A DNA stretch of 64,000 bases from Glandiceps talaboti (Eukaryota > Hemichordata > Enteropneusta > Spengelidae). The stretch covers positions 6,659,463 through 6,723,462 of the forward strand of contig NC_135551.1 in NCBI RefSeq assembly GCF_964340395.1, written 5' to 3'. The notes beneath the pieces were generated by a model, which was not told the DNA's origin, did not search any database, and worked only from the letters and a program-made list of their open reading frames with translations. The number at the start of each line of letters is the position of its first letter. Within the stretch, counting starts at the first letter, position 1. This document shows, piece after piece, positions 24,190 through 36,659 of the stretch. The translations under genes and the position numbers were made by a program.

Positions 24190-25760
24190 AAACCTTAAGC
24201 CACCAGACTACTCCGTCCTCAGTAAACCTGGATACAGGGCGCGAACATCCATGCAAAAGAAGATGGCTCCCTCACAGTCAGGAAGTGGTCCTTTGATATC
24301 CTTCTGTATCATTTTCAGAAAGTGGGGCGTGTCTCAAATGTAGCTTTCGAGTTGTGTAATATTTTCTTCAAGTTGTTCTTCTGCTTATTCAGCAATGTAT
24401 TTTTTTTTCTGTTGCATGTCGTCCTATTCCATTGATGATGGTTCGTATTTGGTCGTTAGGTTTGTGCATTTTTGGGTTAGCTTTTACTTTTCCAGGGTTT
24501 ATATAAATTTCTTCACCATCATGTAGTTTCTTATTTCTCTAGTAATTTGACCATTTTTATACACCCTGTCTACTAGTTGGTTTGATGTGCTGGTTTGATT
24601 AGCTCTCTTCCAACTTGTCGTTTGTATTCATATGTGTCCATGACTACGATTCCTGAGCTGTTGTTTACTGATCCTATTATGATGTCGTCTCCATTCATCA
24701 ATTGTGTTAGTGCTTGTTGTTCTGTTTTACTAAGGTTGAGATCTGGATCTTTGTTTATGACCATGATGATATTTAGGCTGTTCGATATTTAGGCTGTACG
24801 AAAACTCTTCTGGCAGATTGTAATTTGTTATCATTGTAATCATTTTGACGATGTAAAACCATGACCAGTTCACTCCTCTTGTTGCGGCCATGTTTTCGAA
24901 TGACTATCTTAGGTTCATGGGTCACATGGGTCACTTAGGCAATAATAACAAGGTCAACATAATCTGTAGGTTAGCATGTGAGGGCTTCATCATCGACAAG
25001 GTATGCGTTCATACTGCCATTTTTACGGTAGTCTTGGATCAGGCCTGGACTTGGTCCACCTCGTCATCTAGGACCAAATCTTGTCCGGGCCAGGCCCGGA
25101 CAAAACCGTTCACATTGTTTTGTTTGTCCCAGACCAGGACCAGGACCTGGCCTGGCTCTACAAAAAATGCGTAGTCTGAAAAGCCCAAATGTCTAGGACG
25201 GATTCGATGTACGTGTCAATCCATTTGTCTTTTTCGTGAGAGGAGGTGTATATTTTTTGACTTATATTTCTTGGTTGTGGTTTCCACTTCGGGAAACTCG
25301 TCCTTGTTAAAGAAGAATTCCGCCCATCTCATTTTCCTTTCCCATACTTTGATTTCTTCAATTAGGGTTGATAGGTTCACCTTCTTTCTGACAGGAACAA
25401 ATTTGAGTCCTTTTTTCAGATCTAGAAGTTTTGTATGTGCTTCTTTTAGTGGTTTTTGGGAGGTGTTGAAAATGGTATGTTCATCTGGTGTTATTGGATT
25501 GTCTTTATTTTGGTTGGGTTGTTTTTCACTGGGTAAATGTTATTCTTGTATCATGTCGTTGCTGTTTGTTGAATTTCTTTCTTTCCTCGTTTTTTAACCT
25601 GTTGATTTTGTCTCTGCGTTTTTACAGGCTGTATTATCACCTCTTTGTTTTCATCGCTTTGTGACTCTTGTGTCTCTGCTATCTTATTTAGTGTGTCACT
25701 TGCTTGGTTGACGTTGGTTTTCATCTCATTGATATTCTTAATGGCGACATGCTATGTTCA
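24190..25760 (-). mobile_element. Penelope-like retroelement fragment (N-terminal region and RT up to motif A)
   Basis: On the minus strand, from high to low coordinates, I read TLNKIAETQESQSDENKEV near 25700, KKGLKFVPVRKKVN near 25400, NLSKTEQQALTQLMNGDDII near 24720, SGIVVMDTYEYKRQV near 24640, KANPKMHKPNDQIRTIINGI near 24460, and DTPHFLKM followed by GAIFFCMDVRALYPG near 24250. These are successive Penelope-like blocks, ending at RT motif A with its catalytic Asp. Several frameshifts and stops occur. The RT stops where the foldback element begins, so its 3' half is missing here. A GC-rich palindrome interrupts it at about 25010-25180. Confidence 0.8.
25010..25180. mobile_element. Small GC-rich palindromic insertion (MITE-like)
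   Basis: The centre, 25081-25103, is a perfect inverted repeat (ttgtccgggcc-a-ggcccggacaa). The flanks are also roughly inverted: atttttacggtagtcttgga on the left against the complement of tctacaaaaaatgcgtagtc on the right, with GGTCC/GGACC-rich text between. Its composition differs sharply from the AT-rich surroundings and it separates two Penelope-like coding segments. Confidence 0.6.
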
Positions 25761-25826
25761 TAAGTGTATTTGAAAATTCGCTCATCTTTTTTTCTTCCAT
25801 AAGGAAGAGATGTATCAAGGGGTGAA

Positions 25827-25871
<45 letters not shown>

Positions 25872-25880
25872 CCTGCCTGC
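25655..25880. repeat. Direct repeat D, copy 1, with (TG)n
   Basis: The stretch from ctttgtgactcttgtgtctct to aagaggtgaaaagtg-like text aligns with 26425-26620 (shared cttaatggcgacatgctatgttcat and aaggaagagatg). A (TG)n microsatellite at 25829-25868 follows. It overlaps the 5' end of the Penelope-like fragment, so D is probably part of that element's family. Confidence 0.65.
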
Positions 25881-26424
25881 CTGTCTGTTTGTCTGTCTAT
25901 ATCACCATTTTCTCGAAAACAGCTGGATCAATTCAAACAAAATTTTGAAGACGTATTCCGTAGGGTAATGGCAAGACCTGATTTGGTTTAGGTAAACATT
26001 CCATTAATACTAATTAGCAATTTATGTAATTAGTGGTTTCTGTAATTATTATATATTTGGTACATACATTTGCAATACCTAAACACATATGTCCTGAAAA
26101 TATAATTGATGTAGTCATCATTTTCAATAAGTTATAGGCATATTTCGATAATTAGATGCGATGGCCACAAAAAAAAAAAGCATTGTTTCTGGACAGGAAA
26201 TGTTGTCTAAATTCGATGCAAATTTTTTTTATTGTTAATGATTAGTTCTGCAGCTGTCTTTACTGAAATAGCAATTAACATAGGTGTAGTTATTATGTGT
26301 TTTCTCGTGGATCTGCAGACTGCATTGACTGAAAAAACACAGGTGAAAAAGATCAAAGTGGGGGCATTTCATTGATGTGCAGTGACTCCTACTATGGTGA
26401 GAGCTATGCTACAACGTTCTTTGC

Positions 26425-26670
26425 TTTCATCGCTTTGTGTATCTGCTATCTTATTTAGTATGTCAGTTGCATTTTTGACATTGGTTTTCATTGCATTGAT
26501 TTTCTTAATGGCGACATGCTATGTTCATGAGTTCATTTGAAAATTCGTTCATCTTTTTTTCTTTCGAAAGGAAGAGATGCATTAGGGGGTGAAAAGTCTG
26601 TGTATGTGTCTGTCTGTCTGTCTGTCTGCAGGGCCATAGCCTGACCAAATTGCCGGGGGGGGGGGCAGAA
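26425..26670. repeat. Direct repeat D, copy 2
   Basis: It repeats 25655-25840 with modest divergence and ends in a (TGTC)n tract and a G-run at about 26656. A third partial relative lies at 28870-28990 (ctgtctgtct, then aaaacgtattccgtaaggtaatg and aggtaaacattccat), matching 25880-25990. Confidence 0.65.
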
Positions 26671-26814
26671 CTTTGTCTTGGTGCAATCATGCATTTAAAA
26701 TTTGCTAATTTACATAATTAACACATCAACATGTGTCAATTTACATACATTTACATACCATTTACATAATACATATTTAGCATACACAATTGAATATAAA
26801 AAATGCTGGTCAAC

Positions 26815-27870
26815 GGGTAACCTAACCCATCACATTGGGTAGGTAGGTCGATTTTATTTTTTCACAATGCTTGACAAGGATAAAACAAACCATATATAAT
26901 GATAGCAATTTCAGGTCGAGTTTAGATAGAACATATTCTGTCATCTTGATACTATCTCTATGCAATTTGTATGCTTAGCTGCAGTTAGGAAATGTACACA
27001 ATTTACGGTTAAACAAATGGTGTAGTTCCTCTCACCCTCTCCTAACAAAATGTTATTAAAGCCCCGCCAAATGAAACTCAGGCATTATTTTAGCCACCCC
27101 TTCTGTCACCTACACTACAGTGGAGATATAAAAGCATATGGTACAATGATGCATAAAAATATTAGTGATAGCCAACTACAATAATACTCCGAACGAGATT
27201 ACATTACACAGGATGTGGATTTCACATACATAAGGAGATGTCTCTAATTAACTCTAACCTATACAGGGAGGTAATTAGCCAGATACCTTCCCTCCATCTT
27301 GTTTTGGGAGAAAGACAATTGTCATCTTGATTGGAAGGAGAAAACTCCAAAGGTGAAAAAAATGAAAATAACAGTGTAGGAGGCCATTTAGAGGCATAAC
27401 ATATCAAACCATAGACATAATTTAAAGTCTTACAATGCCTGAATATGGTAATAAAATACCATAATTGAAACAATTATGCTCTGCATTACATATTATCTGG
27501 AAGTGTATTTTGTTGTGGCAAAGCTGAACGATATTTTGTGGATGTGCAATTGGTACATGACTTCTCTTTAAGTTTAATTTGGTTCCAATGATGACCCAAT
27601 GACTGCTCAGCCCACTCCCATGGTCGTAAACTTTTGTTCTATTCTTTTTATTGCACATTGGATATGCAACAGCTTAATTCAATCTCAATTCGTGCTTGTA
27701 TGCATCACCAGAGCCAAGTAAACCACTGTATAAGGTATTATATACTTAATTTGGAATAGACTCAAATGTATATTGTTGCATGTACTATTCAGAAAATATA
27801 AAGAAATATCCTTAATTTTGAAGCAAATGCGAAGCCCGCATGAGCATATACTGCCCATCGCCAGAAAAAA
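26815..27870. repeat. Dispersed repeat C, copy 2
   Basis: This is the partner of 20160-21210, in the same orientation, within the same intron as the second half of the discoidin-like domain. Short open frames inside are not conserved between the two copies, which argues against coding function. Confidence 0.75.
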
Positions 27871-29413
27871 ATACATGGGTAGGTTGAACAGCTTTTTCAT
27901 TTTTTGCTCTGGCCTAATGTCGTATATTTCAAAGTAGTTGCCGAAGAGCTGTCACATTCACAGGAAAAAGAAAATTGGATGGTGCTTTCCCAAATAAGTA
28001 ACACAACAAAATAATCATGTTCTCCCAAAACTGTTATGGCCTCGTTTATGTCGGAACCCAAGATGAAGTCAGTGAATTCTCCTTGTCATTATCATTATAA
28101 TGGAAATTGAAGTTTGGATTTTGATGTCAAAGGTACAGCTATGTTTACAAATTCAGGACCATTCTTTCCATAGCAAAATGAATTGCAGAATAACGCTAGT
28201 GTCAGTGTGCAATGAGTATATCAAACAACATTTCAACCAAAGACAACGTCGAACACAATTATTGAAAGTGGATCTTCAAAGAGTGGATCCTTGACTGTGT
28301 ACCTAGTTTAATAGTTTTTCAGGGCCACCAAATATTCCAAAAAGAGATCTGCCGTTTCATCAGTAAATGTTTTAATATAAGGAATAAGATGTAAATAAGA
28401 CCGAGCGCATCTTCGGAGTCTCTGCATGCTGCATAGCAGGCGACCTCATGTTGAAAGACCTTTTCCGTATTTTTTTGAGTTTCGCTCGCTGACATTATAA
28501 TTGCGACTTGCTATCTTCAAATGAAGGAGACTTTCAAGACTACTGTTACTCGCGGAAAATGCACAGTGCATGTGCGCACTTATTTTGTACTTTCCCGAAC
28601 AAAGAAATTTTTAATTTGCTGCAAAAAGTTACAATTTTTAACTGGACACATTTTTGTTCCAAGTTAAGCCAGTGTACAATAGATACATATGATACATATT
28701 AGCGAGGACTCAGTGTACAGTCACTTTAGTGAACGATCAATTTAAATCACGCATGCTAGGAATCATCATGTAAATAACGATTTTAATAACATCCCTATGT
28801 ATTCAAAAAGTTGCTTTTTTCTTTCTTTTTTCCAAAATCTCAGGGGGGCAGCTGCTCCCTTGCCCCCCCAGGCTACGGTACTGGTCTGTCTGTCTCTCTG
28901 TGTGTGTCTGTCTGTATGTGCCATCGTTTTCTCCAAAACGTATTCCGTAAGGTAATGACATGAACTCATTAGGTAAACATTCCATGAGTATTCGGGTTGC
29001 TTGTACTGAAAGGTACGTATGTCGAAATTCACCTCATTGTGGCGTGCATCTCGAAATTCTTGAACTGAGTGTTACATAAAGGGTATATTGCCATAAACGA
29101 GAATCAAAGTATAGAGTGGTATCATGTACTAATAGCCTACTATAACAAAGATTTTTGTCGCATTCCAGCAATTATCATGTGTAGGAACATAAAAGCACAA
29201 TATTACCCTTACAGAAGGCATTCAGTTTAAATCTGGTTGTATATTCGTTCTTTCATTTTCGTTTGAGTTCAGATTTGGTGTCCATTTCAGTTTGAATCTC
29301 TTTGGTTGAATATTTTCTTGAAGGCACTGGTTTATGAATAATTCGTGGCTTTCATATTTTGCTAGCTTCTCTGAGTTTCGACGCAACACCTTGATGATTG
29401 CCGTGTTGTTTTC

Positions 29414-29444
<31 letters not shown>

Positions 29445-29640
29445 GCTATTGTTGTTGTTGTTGTTGTTGTTGTTATGTTGATTGCATTGGTCATTCCCAT
29501 CACGGTAACGACTAGGATCGAGAACAGTAGTCAAGTAAGTTTCTTACATACCATTTGGTTTGACTTCCAGTCCGTCTTTTTCATATCTGTCTCTTTGGTT
29601 ATTTAGTCAGGAACACATGGATATATACACTAAGCAGTTT
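27871..29640. other. Intronic stretch; (TTG)n tract, no recognised gene
   Basis: A TTG/GTT microsatellite lies at 29410-29476. A 64-codon frame at 28100-28294 looks protein-like but has no domain I know. Repeat D sequence recurs at 28870-28990. The rest is unassigned. Confidence 0.4.
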
Positions 29641-29668
29641 TATTTGAAGATATTGAATAAACAGTAAA

Positions 29669-32600
29669 GTGTTCCCTATTTCCCTAATGACGTGCGCCTA
29701 GCCGGCAGCCTCAAGTGGAGCTCCTGAACGTTGTGTTATTTTTCATCTCAGCTTCCTTCTGTATGGATTCAAAGTGATATGCAGCCTTTAGGAACATTCA
29801 CAGATACGACCTGTTACTCGTAAAACTAGGTATTCAGCCAGTTTATTCAGTTCTCTGCCTCTATTTTACTTCAAGTGACTTTCGTTAGAATCCTGTTTTC
29901 AACTTCCATTACCGTCAGGCTATTGCTTTCGGTCTCCTGCATTTATATGTTAATTTCAACAATGCAGTACAGTAGAAATCTGCTACATCTGTTCAACAAG
30001 TCTTCAACCAATGAGAGACTACAAGCCACAGTTTGTAATGTAATCAAATCATGCGGACTACGATCCAGACCGCCTACTACCCACAGAGGGAAGAGATCAG
30101 GTGTTCGAAAGAACACTATCAACACTACTGCATATTCCCGATCACAGAACTTGCAAACGACCAATGAACCTTCCCAATTTTCACAAAGTAATAACAGTAA
30201 CCAGAGTTACCTTATATCCAGTGTGATAAACGTCTTCCAGCGCCTACGTCAGCCTCGTTTTAAGAATTCCTCAAACCTCATCACCCTGCGTCGTGAATCG
30301 TCATCATTCAGACCCGTAATATTCAATTTACCTTATCAAATGCTCGTTCCATAGTAGGGAAGATACAATCTGTCTCTGATTCCATCATTCAAAATTCGAC
30401 CGACGTATTTGTGGTAACTGAAACATGGTTTGAAGAATCTGACAAAACCATTGCAGCACAGTTATCATCATCTCTAAGTGGTTGCAAGATACGCCAAGTT
30501 CCACGTACAAAACAAAGAGGTGGAGGCACGGCTGTCATTTTTAAGTCTAACTTGAAATTCGTCCTAAACAAGGTATTGCCGTTCAAGTGTTTTGAGGTCA
30601 TTGATGGTAACATTAACTTTTCGTCATCTTTAGTTCATCTTCTAGTTGTTTATCGGCCACCCAAAGGAACAATCAATGACTTTATAGAAGAATTGTCCAC
30701 CCTCTTAGAAAATGTGATTTGCGCAAATGGGAGACTACTCATCGTGGGTGATTTCAACATTCATGTTGGCAATCCTGCAAATCCCGACAGCAAAAGTTCT
30801 CTGATTTTCTTGATTCAATGGGACTCACTCAACATGTGATTGGTCCAACACATAGCAAGGGTCATACATTGGATCTGATTATCACTCGGACAACTGACCC
30901 TTGTGTAAATGAAATAAAATTTGATTGGATCTTGCCATCTGACCATGCTGCTCTTCACTTTTCATCTACATTTACGCGACCACGCCCACGAAAGATTCTC
31001 CAATCTTCGAGGAAATTGGCTAATATTGACACAAGTGTTCTCCAACATAAAATTGCATCATCATCATTATCGAGTCTTTCAGAAGCTGACATGAGCGCTA
31101 CTGAACTTGTTACCGCATACAACAATGTGATGACTACAGTCATTAATAAGGTTGCACCTGTTTATAACAAACAGGTTTTGGATAAAGCCCGCGCTCCATG
31201 GTTCACAGAAGAATTGCTATTGACACGTCAAAAACTTCGTCAGTCAGAAAGGCAATGGAGGAAGACAGGCCTAGTTGTCCATGAGCAAATGTTTAAATCT
31301 GCTCAAAATGTGTATATGGCCAAGTTGCATGACGCATATTCATTCTATCATTGCAATCGCATAGCTGGTGCCGATACCAAGCGTTTATTTCGAATAATTT
31401 ATGACATTGCAGGCACTAAGGGTGCACTGGCTTCAAACTTACCGGAATTAGACTCAAATAAACTACCTGATGCCTTCGCAAATTTCTTCCGTTCCAAGAT
31501 TGAAAAGATTCGTGAGACTTTGGTATCTGTTCCACCATCTGACCTTCTTGTAGACTCAAGTTTTAGTCTATGTTCTTTTGAAACTGTAACTATTGACTTT
31601 GTTGAGAAACTCATAAGTTCATTACCAACTAATTCATCATGGCACGATCCCATACCAACAGTACTGATAAAACATTGTTTGCATCAAGTCTCTCCAGCAA
31701 TAACAGGTATTATCAATGCTTCACTTAAGTCTGGTGAATTTCCACACTCTTGTAAATCAGCAATTGTCCGCCCTTTACTGAAGAAGTCAGGTCTTGACAA
31801 AAATGTCTTGAAAAATTATCGACCAAATTTGACATATATTTCTAAGTTGATTGAGAAATCCGTTTTGATTCAACTCAATTCGTATCTATGTAGTAACAAC
31901 TTATATGCAAAATGACAGTCAGCGTATCGTGAGGGCCATAGTACTGAAACGGCAATCATTCTAGTCCAAAAGGACGTGCTACGGGCCCTTGATCGCCGGG
32001 ATGATGTTATTTTAATTCTACTTGATTTGTCAGCTGCTTTCGACACCATCGACCATAGCATTTTGATACATAGATTGCGTAATAGGTTCGGCATTCATGG
32101 TGCTGTACTCAACTGGATTATTTCATATTTACAAGATAGAACAATGAGAGTAAGTGTTGGGTCGATGATGTCAGAAGCACAACCACTTGATTGCGGTGTT
32201 CCTCAGGGTTCTGTCCTTGGACCTGTGCTTTTTAGTTCTCCCTCTTGAGGACATCATTATACTGAAACACGGTTTGGAGAGTATGTTTTATGCTGACGAC
32301 TCTCAACTGTACATCGTTTGCTCCCGTGATAGTGTCCGAGTGCAAAAATTGGTAATTGTATCAGTGAAATTAGACAGTGGATGAATGATAACATGCTAGC
32401 ACTTAACGATAGCAGAACTGGAGTTATTAGATTCTCCTCTAAGTTTGGTAGTGGGGACCGACCACGGGAGTGTGATGTACATGTTGGAGGCGTCAGTGTG
32501 CATTCTTCTCCAATAGTTCGTGACCTTGGTGTCACATTTGATGTTTCGATGACGATGGTACCACACGTTTCAAGTGTGTGCAAATCAGCATCTTTTGCTT

Positions 32601-33262
32601 TGTGGAGGATCAGTAAAATCCGTAATCTTTTAGACCAACGATCAACAGAAACATTGGTCCATGCTTTTGTTACTTCTAGGCTTGATTACTGCAATAGTCT
32701 GCTTTATGGCCTGCAAAGGTATCACGTCACTAAATTACAGTCCATTCAGAATGCTGCTGCACGATTAGTAACCAAAACAAGGAAATCGGAACATATTACA
32801 CCAGTACTCAATATGATGCATTGGCTTCCCTTACAGAAACGGGTTGAATTTAAAATTATGTGTTTAACTTATAAAGTTTTAAATAATAGGACACCTGTGT
32901 ACCTTAGTGACCTCTTGAATGTTCGTTCTCCTGGCCGCACCCTTCGATCTACTACAGCAGGAGCAAAAACATTACAGCAGCCCGTATACGTAGTCAACGC
33001 GGTGTTTTATGGTGACAGGGCCTTTTCGTCATGTGCTCCACGTTTGTGGAATCGGTTGCCTGTTGCACTCCGTTCGAGTGAAAATTTTAATATTTTTAAA
33101 TCGAATCTTAAAACATACCTTTTTACTGTATGATTGTTTTATTCACTTTCTCTGATGTATTGTGTTTTAATGGTATCTTAGTGCTGTAAGGTGCTTTTAG
33201 ATGTTTTTACATGGAAAGCGTTTGTTTTTTTAAGAAATAAATATTATTATTATTATTATTTC
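29669..33262 (+). mobile_element. Nearly full-length APE-type LINE (CR1/L2-like), broken by frameshifts and a stop
   Basis: The ORF runs in pieces. There is an N-terminal region at 29875-30330. The endonuclease spans 30327-30960 (NARSIVGK, FVVTETWFEE, VVYRPP, VGDFNIHVGNP, SDHAALHF), with a frame change near 30800. The reverse transcriptase spans about 31560-32390 (KNYRP, QSAYREGHSTETA, LDLSAAFDTIDH, GVPQGSVLGPVLF, MFYADDSQLYI), with a TGA at 31913 and a frame change near 32240. The C-terminal region runs to 33133 (HWLPLQKRVEFKI, YGDRAFSSCAPRLWNRLP). The tail is taagaaataaatattattatt. The catalytic YADD is intact but the element is dead. It interrupts an older repeat (see findings). Confidence 0.9.
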
Positions 33263-33400
33263 TGGCCAAGACGTTTCACTCAGGTTTGCTAAGCTAATGA
33301 CTAATTAGCTTAATTAATTGTTAATTAAGCTGCCTAAGTAGGCCCAGTCCATCATACTAAGTATTGCTTATGTCCAGTCACATGACACAAAATGGTAATC
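33263..33400. repeat. Right part of the older repeat interrupted by the LINE
   Basis: The text tctggccaagacgtttcactca...ggcccagtccatcata matches 22310-22375. Its left partner (aagcagttttatttgaa...gaataaacagtaaa) lies at 29632-29667 and corresponds to 22272-22307. A 35-bp TTAATTA-rich segment is extra in this copy. Confidence 0.75.
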
Positions 33401-33719
33401 AAAACAGTTGCTATTGTTTGGGGTTTATTCCCCTTTCTCTGTATGTGTCGAGGTTTTTTATTCAGAAGTTTTCACGTGTTAGTATTTATGATTTGTTCTT
33501 CATGCTAAGAATTTGACAACACTGAATCCTTCGCATATAAAAGCTGTCTGACACTGTCCATCAGCCCATCTGACATACGAGATATTTTCAGATTTCTTAA
33601 GACAGTATTGCATGTCAAACATATAGCGAAGAAATGAAACATTATTTTTGACATAAATTTGACCTATACGAGGTCTGTCACAAGATTTCCAAATATTAAA
33701 CCAAAAACGTTGTCTATTT

Positions 33720-34560
33720 CGCGTCATAAGACAATCATTATTCCACCAATTATTTTCAGTAATTAAGCTGTAACTTAAGAAACCACTCTTGAAATTCATA
33801 TAATTTGTCACATCCAGCAACCATAACAAAGCACACTTATCCATTAAAGCCTGTTAGCATACTGTTTTACTTTTAATGAGCAATTTTGCATAATTAATTA
33901 GTTTCAGTAATTAAACTATAACTTAAGAACCTACAATTGATATTCCATATAATTTGACACCATCAGCAACCATAAAAAGGGAGACTTATCCATTAAAGCC
34001 TGATAGCATATTGTTTAACATAATGAGTAAATTGCACAATTAATTATTTTCGGTGCTTAGGCATCTTTTTTTTTGAGGATGCAAACTTCAGATTTCATAT
34101 AATTCGGTAGATATGTCAATCATTAAGATTTTCATATCTCCATTGACATAGGTTTTACTTTTAATGAGTAATTTGAAAAATTGACGATCTTCAGTAATTA
34201 AGTAATATCTTCGGAACGCACGCTGCAAATTCCATATAATTCGGCATATGCAAACTTGAAAATTCATTTAACCTGGTACATCAATCAACCATAACAAATT
34301 AAAATTTATGTGTTTGATGTAGTTGTTTATGTTCTTTTTAATTGGGATGTGTAATTTGCATAAATAATCATGCAATTTCTATACAATACAAGAAGATAAT
34401 TTAGTACATGCATTGATGGAAAAGACGTGCATGTGTAATTAAGGCTTGATGATGTAACTTATTAGCTAAATTGTTAATTTTCATATTTAATGATTTTTCA
34501 ATAATTATGTAATATCTTATCTCTGTAAGCTTCAAATTTCTTCCAGATTAATTTTCCAAT
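33720..34560 (+). repeat. Tandem repeat E array, forward orientation (about 140-150 bp monomer)
   Basis: Units share ttcagtaattaagctataact, then aaattccatataatttg and caaccataacaaa, followed by ttaatgagtaatttgcataattaatta. At least four diverged units are visible. It lies 626 bp before the second discoidin-like exon. Confidence 0.75.
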
Positions 34561-35185
34561 TCAGGGGTACATCATGTATAATAGCTGTAGGTTCATAGAA
34601 TTTTGCATTGCAACAATGTGTGTAGGACCCAAAATCTTTGGTTTTGCCATTATGAGAGGCATTAAGTTAAATCTGGTGCAAGTTCTGCGATGCTTACCAA
34701 AAATATATAATCCATATTTGTCACATAAATGCAGAATAAAAATTAGTAAGTTAAAAATATTGGTGTGTGTAAATATCAGGGTTTGTGTGTGTGTGTGTGG
34801 GGGGGGGGGGGGCTTTTCTGTGTGTTGACAAAACATTGCATGTCGCCCATAGTGGAAAACAATCCAAAAGGTCTACATTTACTTTTTGTGTGATGAATAT
34901 ATAATAACCTTTTACGTCGTGGTCGAACAAAAATTAAGTCAACTGAAATTAATGAATGTAATAATATGTTTTGTGTAGGTTCTGCAAAGTAAAACCGAAT
35001 GTTCATTTCAAAATTGCTGATCAAGATATGCAACTAATTCATTACATTAATTTATTACAATCAATTTCACCATGAACCTTATGCCAAATTCGCAACACAG
35101 ATTACATATATTATGCAAACTACGTCATTATACGGAAAAATAATACAACAACATTATGTTATGGAAGTGTTTACCTTATTTGCAG
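34561..35185. other. Intron end with (TG)n(G)n tract
   Basis: A TGTGTG tract running into a G-run lies at 34779-34812. No other feature is recognised before the acceptor at 35185. Confidence 0.5.
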
Positions 35186-35324
35186 GTCTACTGCCAAACG
35201 ACATTAATGTATATAGCTGATCCTCCTGTTCCTACAACGGACATTATCATTCACGGATTGGCAAATTCCCTATTGGACGGTACTATAGATATTACAGTTT
35301 TTGAATTGATTGATATCATCAAAG
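35186..35324 (+). CDS. Exon: discoidin-like domain, second part
   Basis: The acceptor is ccttatttgcag and the donor ATCATCAAAG/gtaaga; 139 bp, entering in phase 0 and leaving in phase 1. This exactly complements the phase 1 to phase 0 exon at 21643-21944, 13.2 kb upstream. The peptide reads VYCQTTLMYIADPPV, then IIIHGLANSLLDGTIDITVFE. A hydrophobic strand followed by ...G.idi.vfEl.. resembles the last strands of F5/8 type C domains. Confidence 0.65.
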
Positions 35325-36659
35325 GTAAGAAACCGTTAACATTTATTTAAGACATATACGTATGCTCAAATGGCAAAATGTACACACAAGTGTAATTTTC
35401 TTTATTCCGTGCTATAATTATGTCTGACGAGAGTGACATAATGTTATAACAATATTTGTGTACCTACGAATGTATGTATGTATGTATGTATGTATGTATG
35501 TATGTATGTATGTATGTTTGCTACTCTGTTAGTCTAGCTGTCTGTTCATCGGTGAAAACAATATTTCTTAATAAACACACCAGCTGTAAAATGAATACCT
35601 CCGCATATGTCACATGAAGTTTGTCAATGTAGCATTTCCTTTGTATGAATAATTTGCATTTATTGTTAGGGTTAATGAGTAATTTGCATATTGAATGGTT
35701 TTCAAGGCATATTTAAAGAATGAATACTTTAAATTCCGTAACATTTTAATTCATACATCAACATAGTAAGTACAATAATTGAGAGTAAGTACAAATGATG
35801 GTACGATATGGTTGCGCAAGCTCGACAACATTCTGGAGGAAATCATCTGCGTTTGATTCCAAATATAACTTTGTTATACAACTTTTACTTTCCAGTTTTG
35901 CCAACTAACTAAACGGTAGCCATTAAAGTATTCTGTCAAATCCATGAAAGCAACAACACAGAACATTAATAGTACTATCAGTTAAAACAAGCCGTTTTTC
36001 AGTTTCTCTTTGAAAGTAACCAGGCTAGACAAGCACTGAATGCAGCAACTATTTCGACCTTTCATTTTGATGAATCATACCGTGTAATTATTAAGACAGT
36101 AAAATCGTAGATGTTGGATAAGTGTCTTCACTAATGTTTATGGTGAAATACAAATACTGTAATTTGGAATAGTAAATTTGATACTCATGTGACGTTTTGA
36201 TACAAAACTTGATTCAACAATGATTTCATTATTCAGTATTTAAGACTGAAATTGAATTGATCAAGATCAGTAGAAAATGAATCGAAACGTCCAAAATATT
36301 GTCATTTCAAAGTAGGCTATACTTTACTATCTCATTGATTATGGTTAAAATAAACTATATATTCTAAGTATTGCTGTTTCACTTAGCAATTTAATAAGTA
36401 TTATTTGACCGTTGTCGACTCTGTGTGAGAGTTCGTTTCAAGTACAGTATCAAGTACATTAGCAGCTATTGTAATAGATCATGTGAAACAACTGCCAGAA
36501 GAAGAGTAGAGTGGGTAAACTTTTATTTTATTTGCCAACCGTAAGAGAAAAAGAATAGGAAAATATGGGAACCAAAGTCACACCCACCACTTAGTCGAAA
36601 TGCGATGTACAACTTATCGAGGGGCCTCTGTAACATAATAATCACAAACCATAACAAAC
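35325..36659. other. Intron stretch; (GTAT)n tract only
   Basis: A GTAT microsatellite occupies 35469-35518. The remainder is AT-rich with no exon or transposon ORF that I can support. Confidence 0.45.

Noticed and set aside
29222-29606. Asn/Thr- and Val-rich frames
   Set aside because: Caused by a TTG/GTT microsatellite.
29875-33133. Long plus-strand frames as host gene exons
   Set aside because: They spell a LINE endonuclease and reverse transcriptase with frameshifts and a LINE-type 3' tail.
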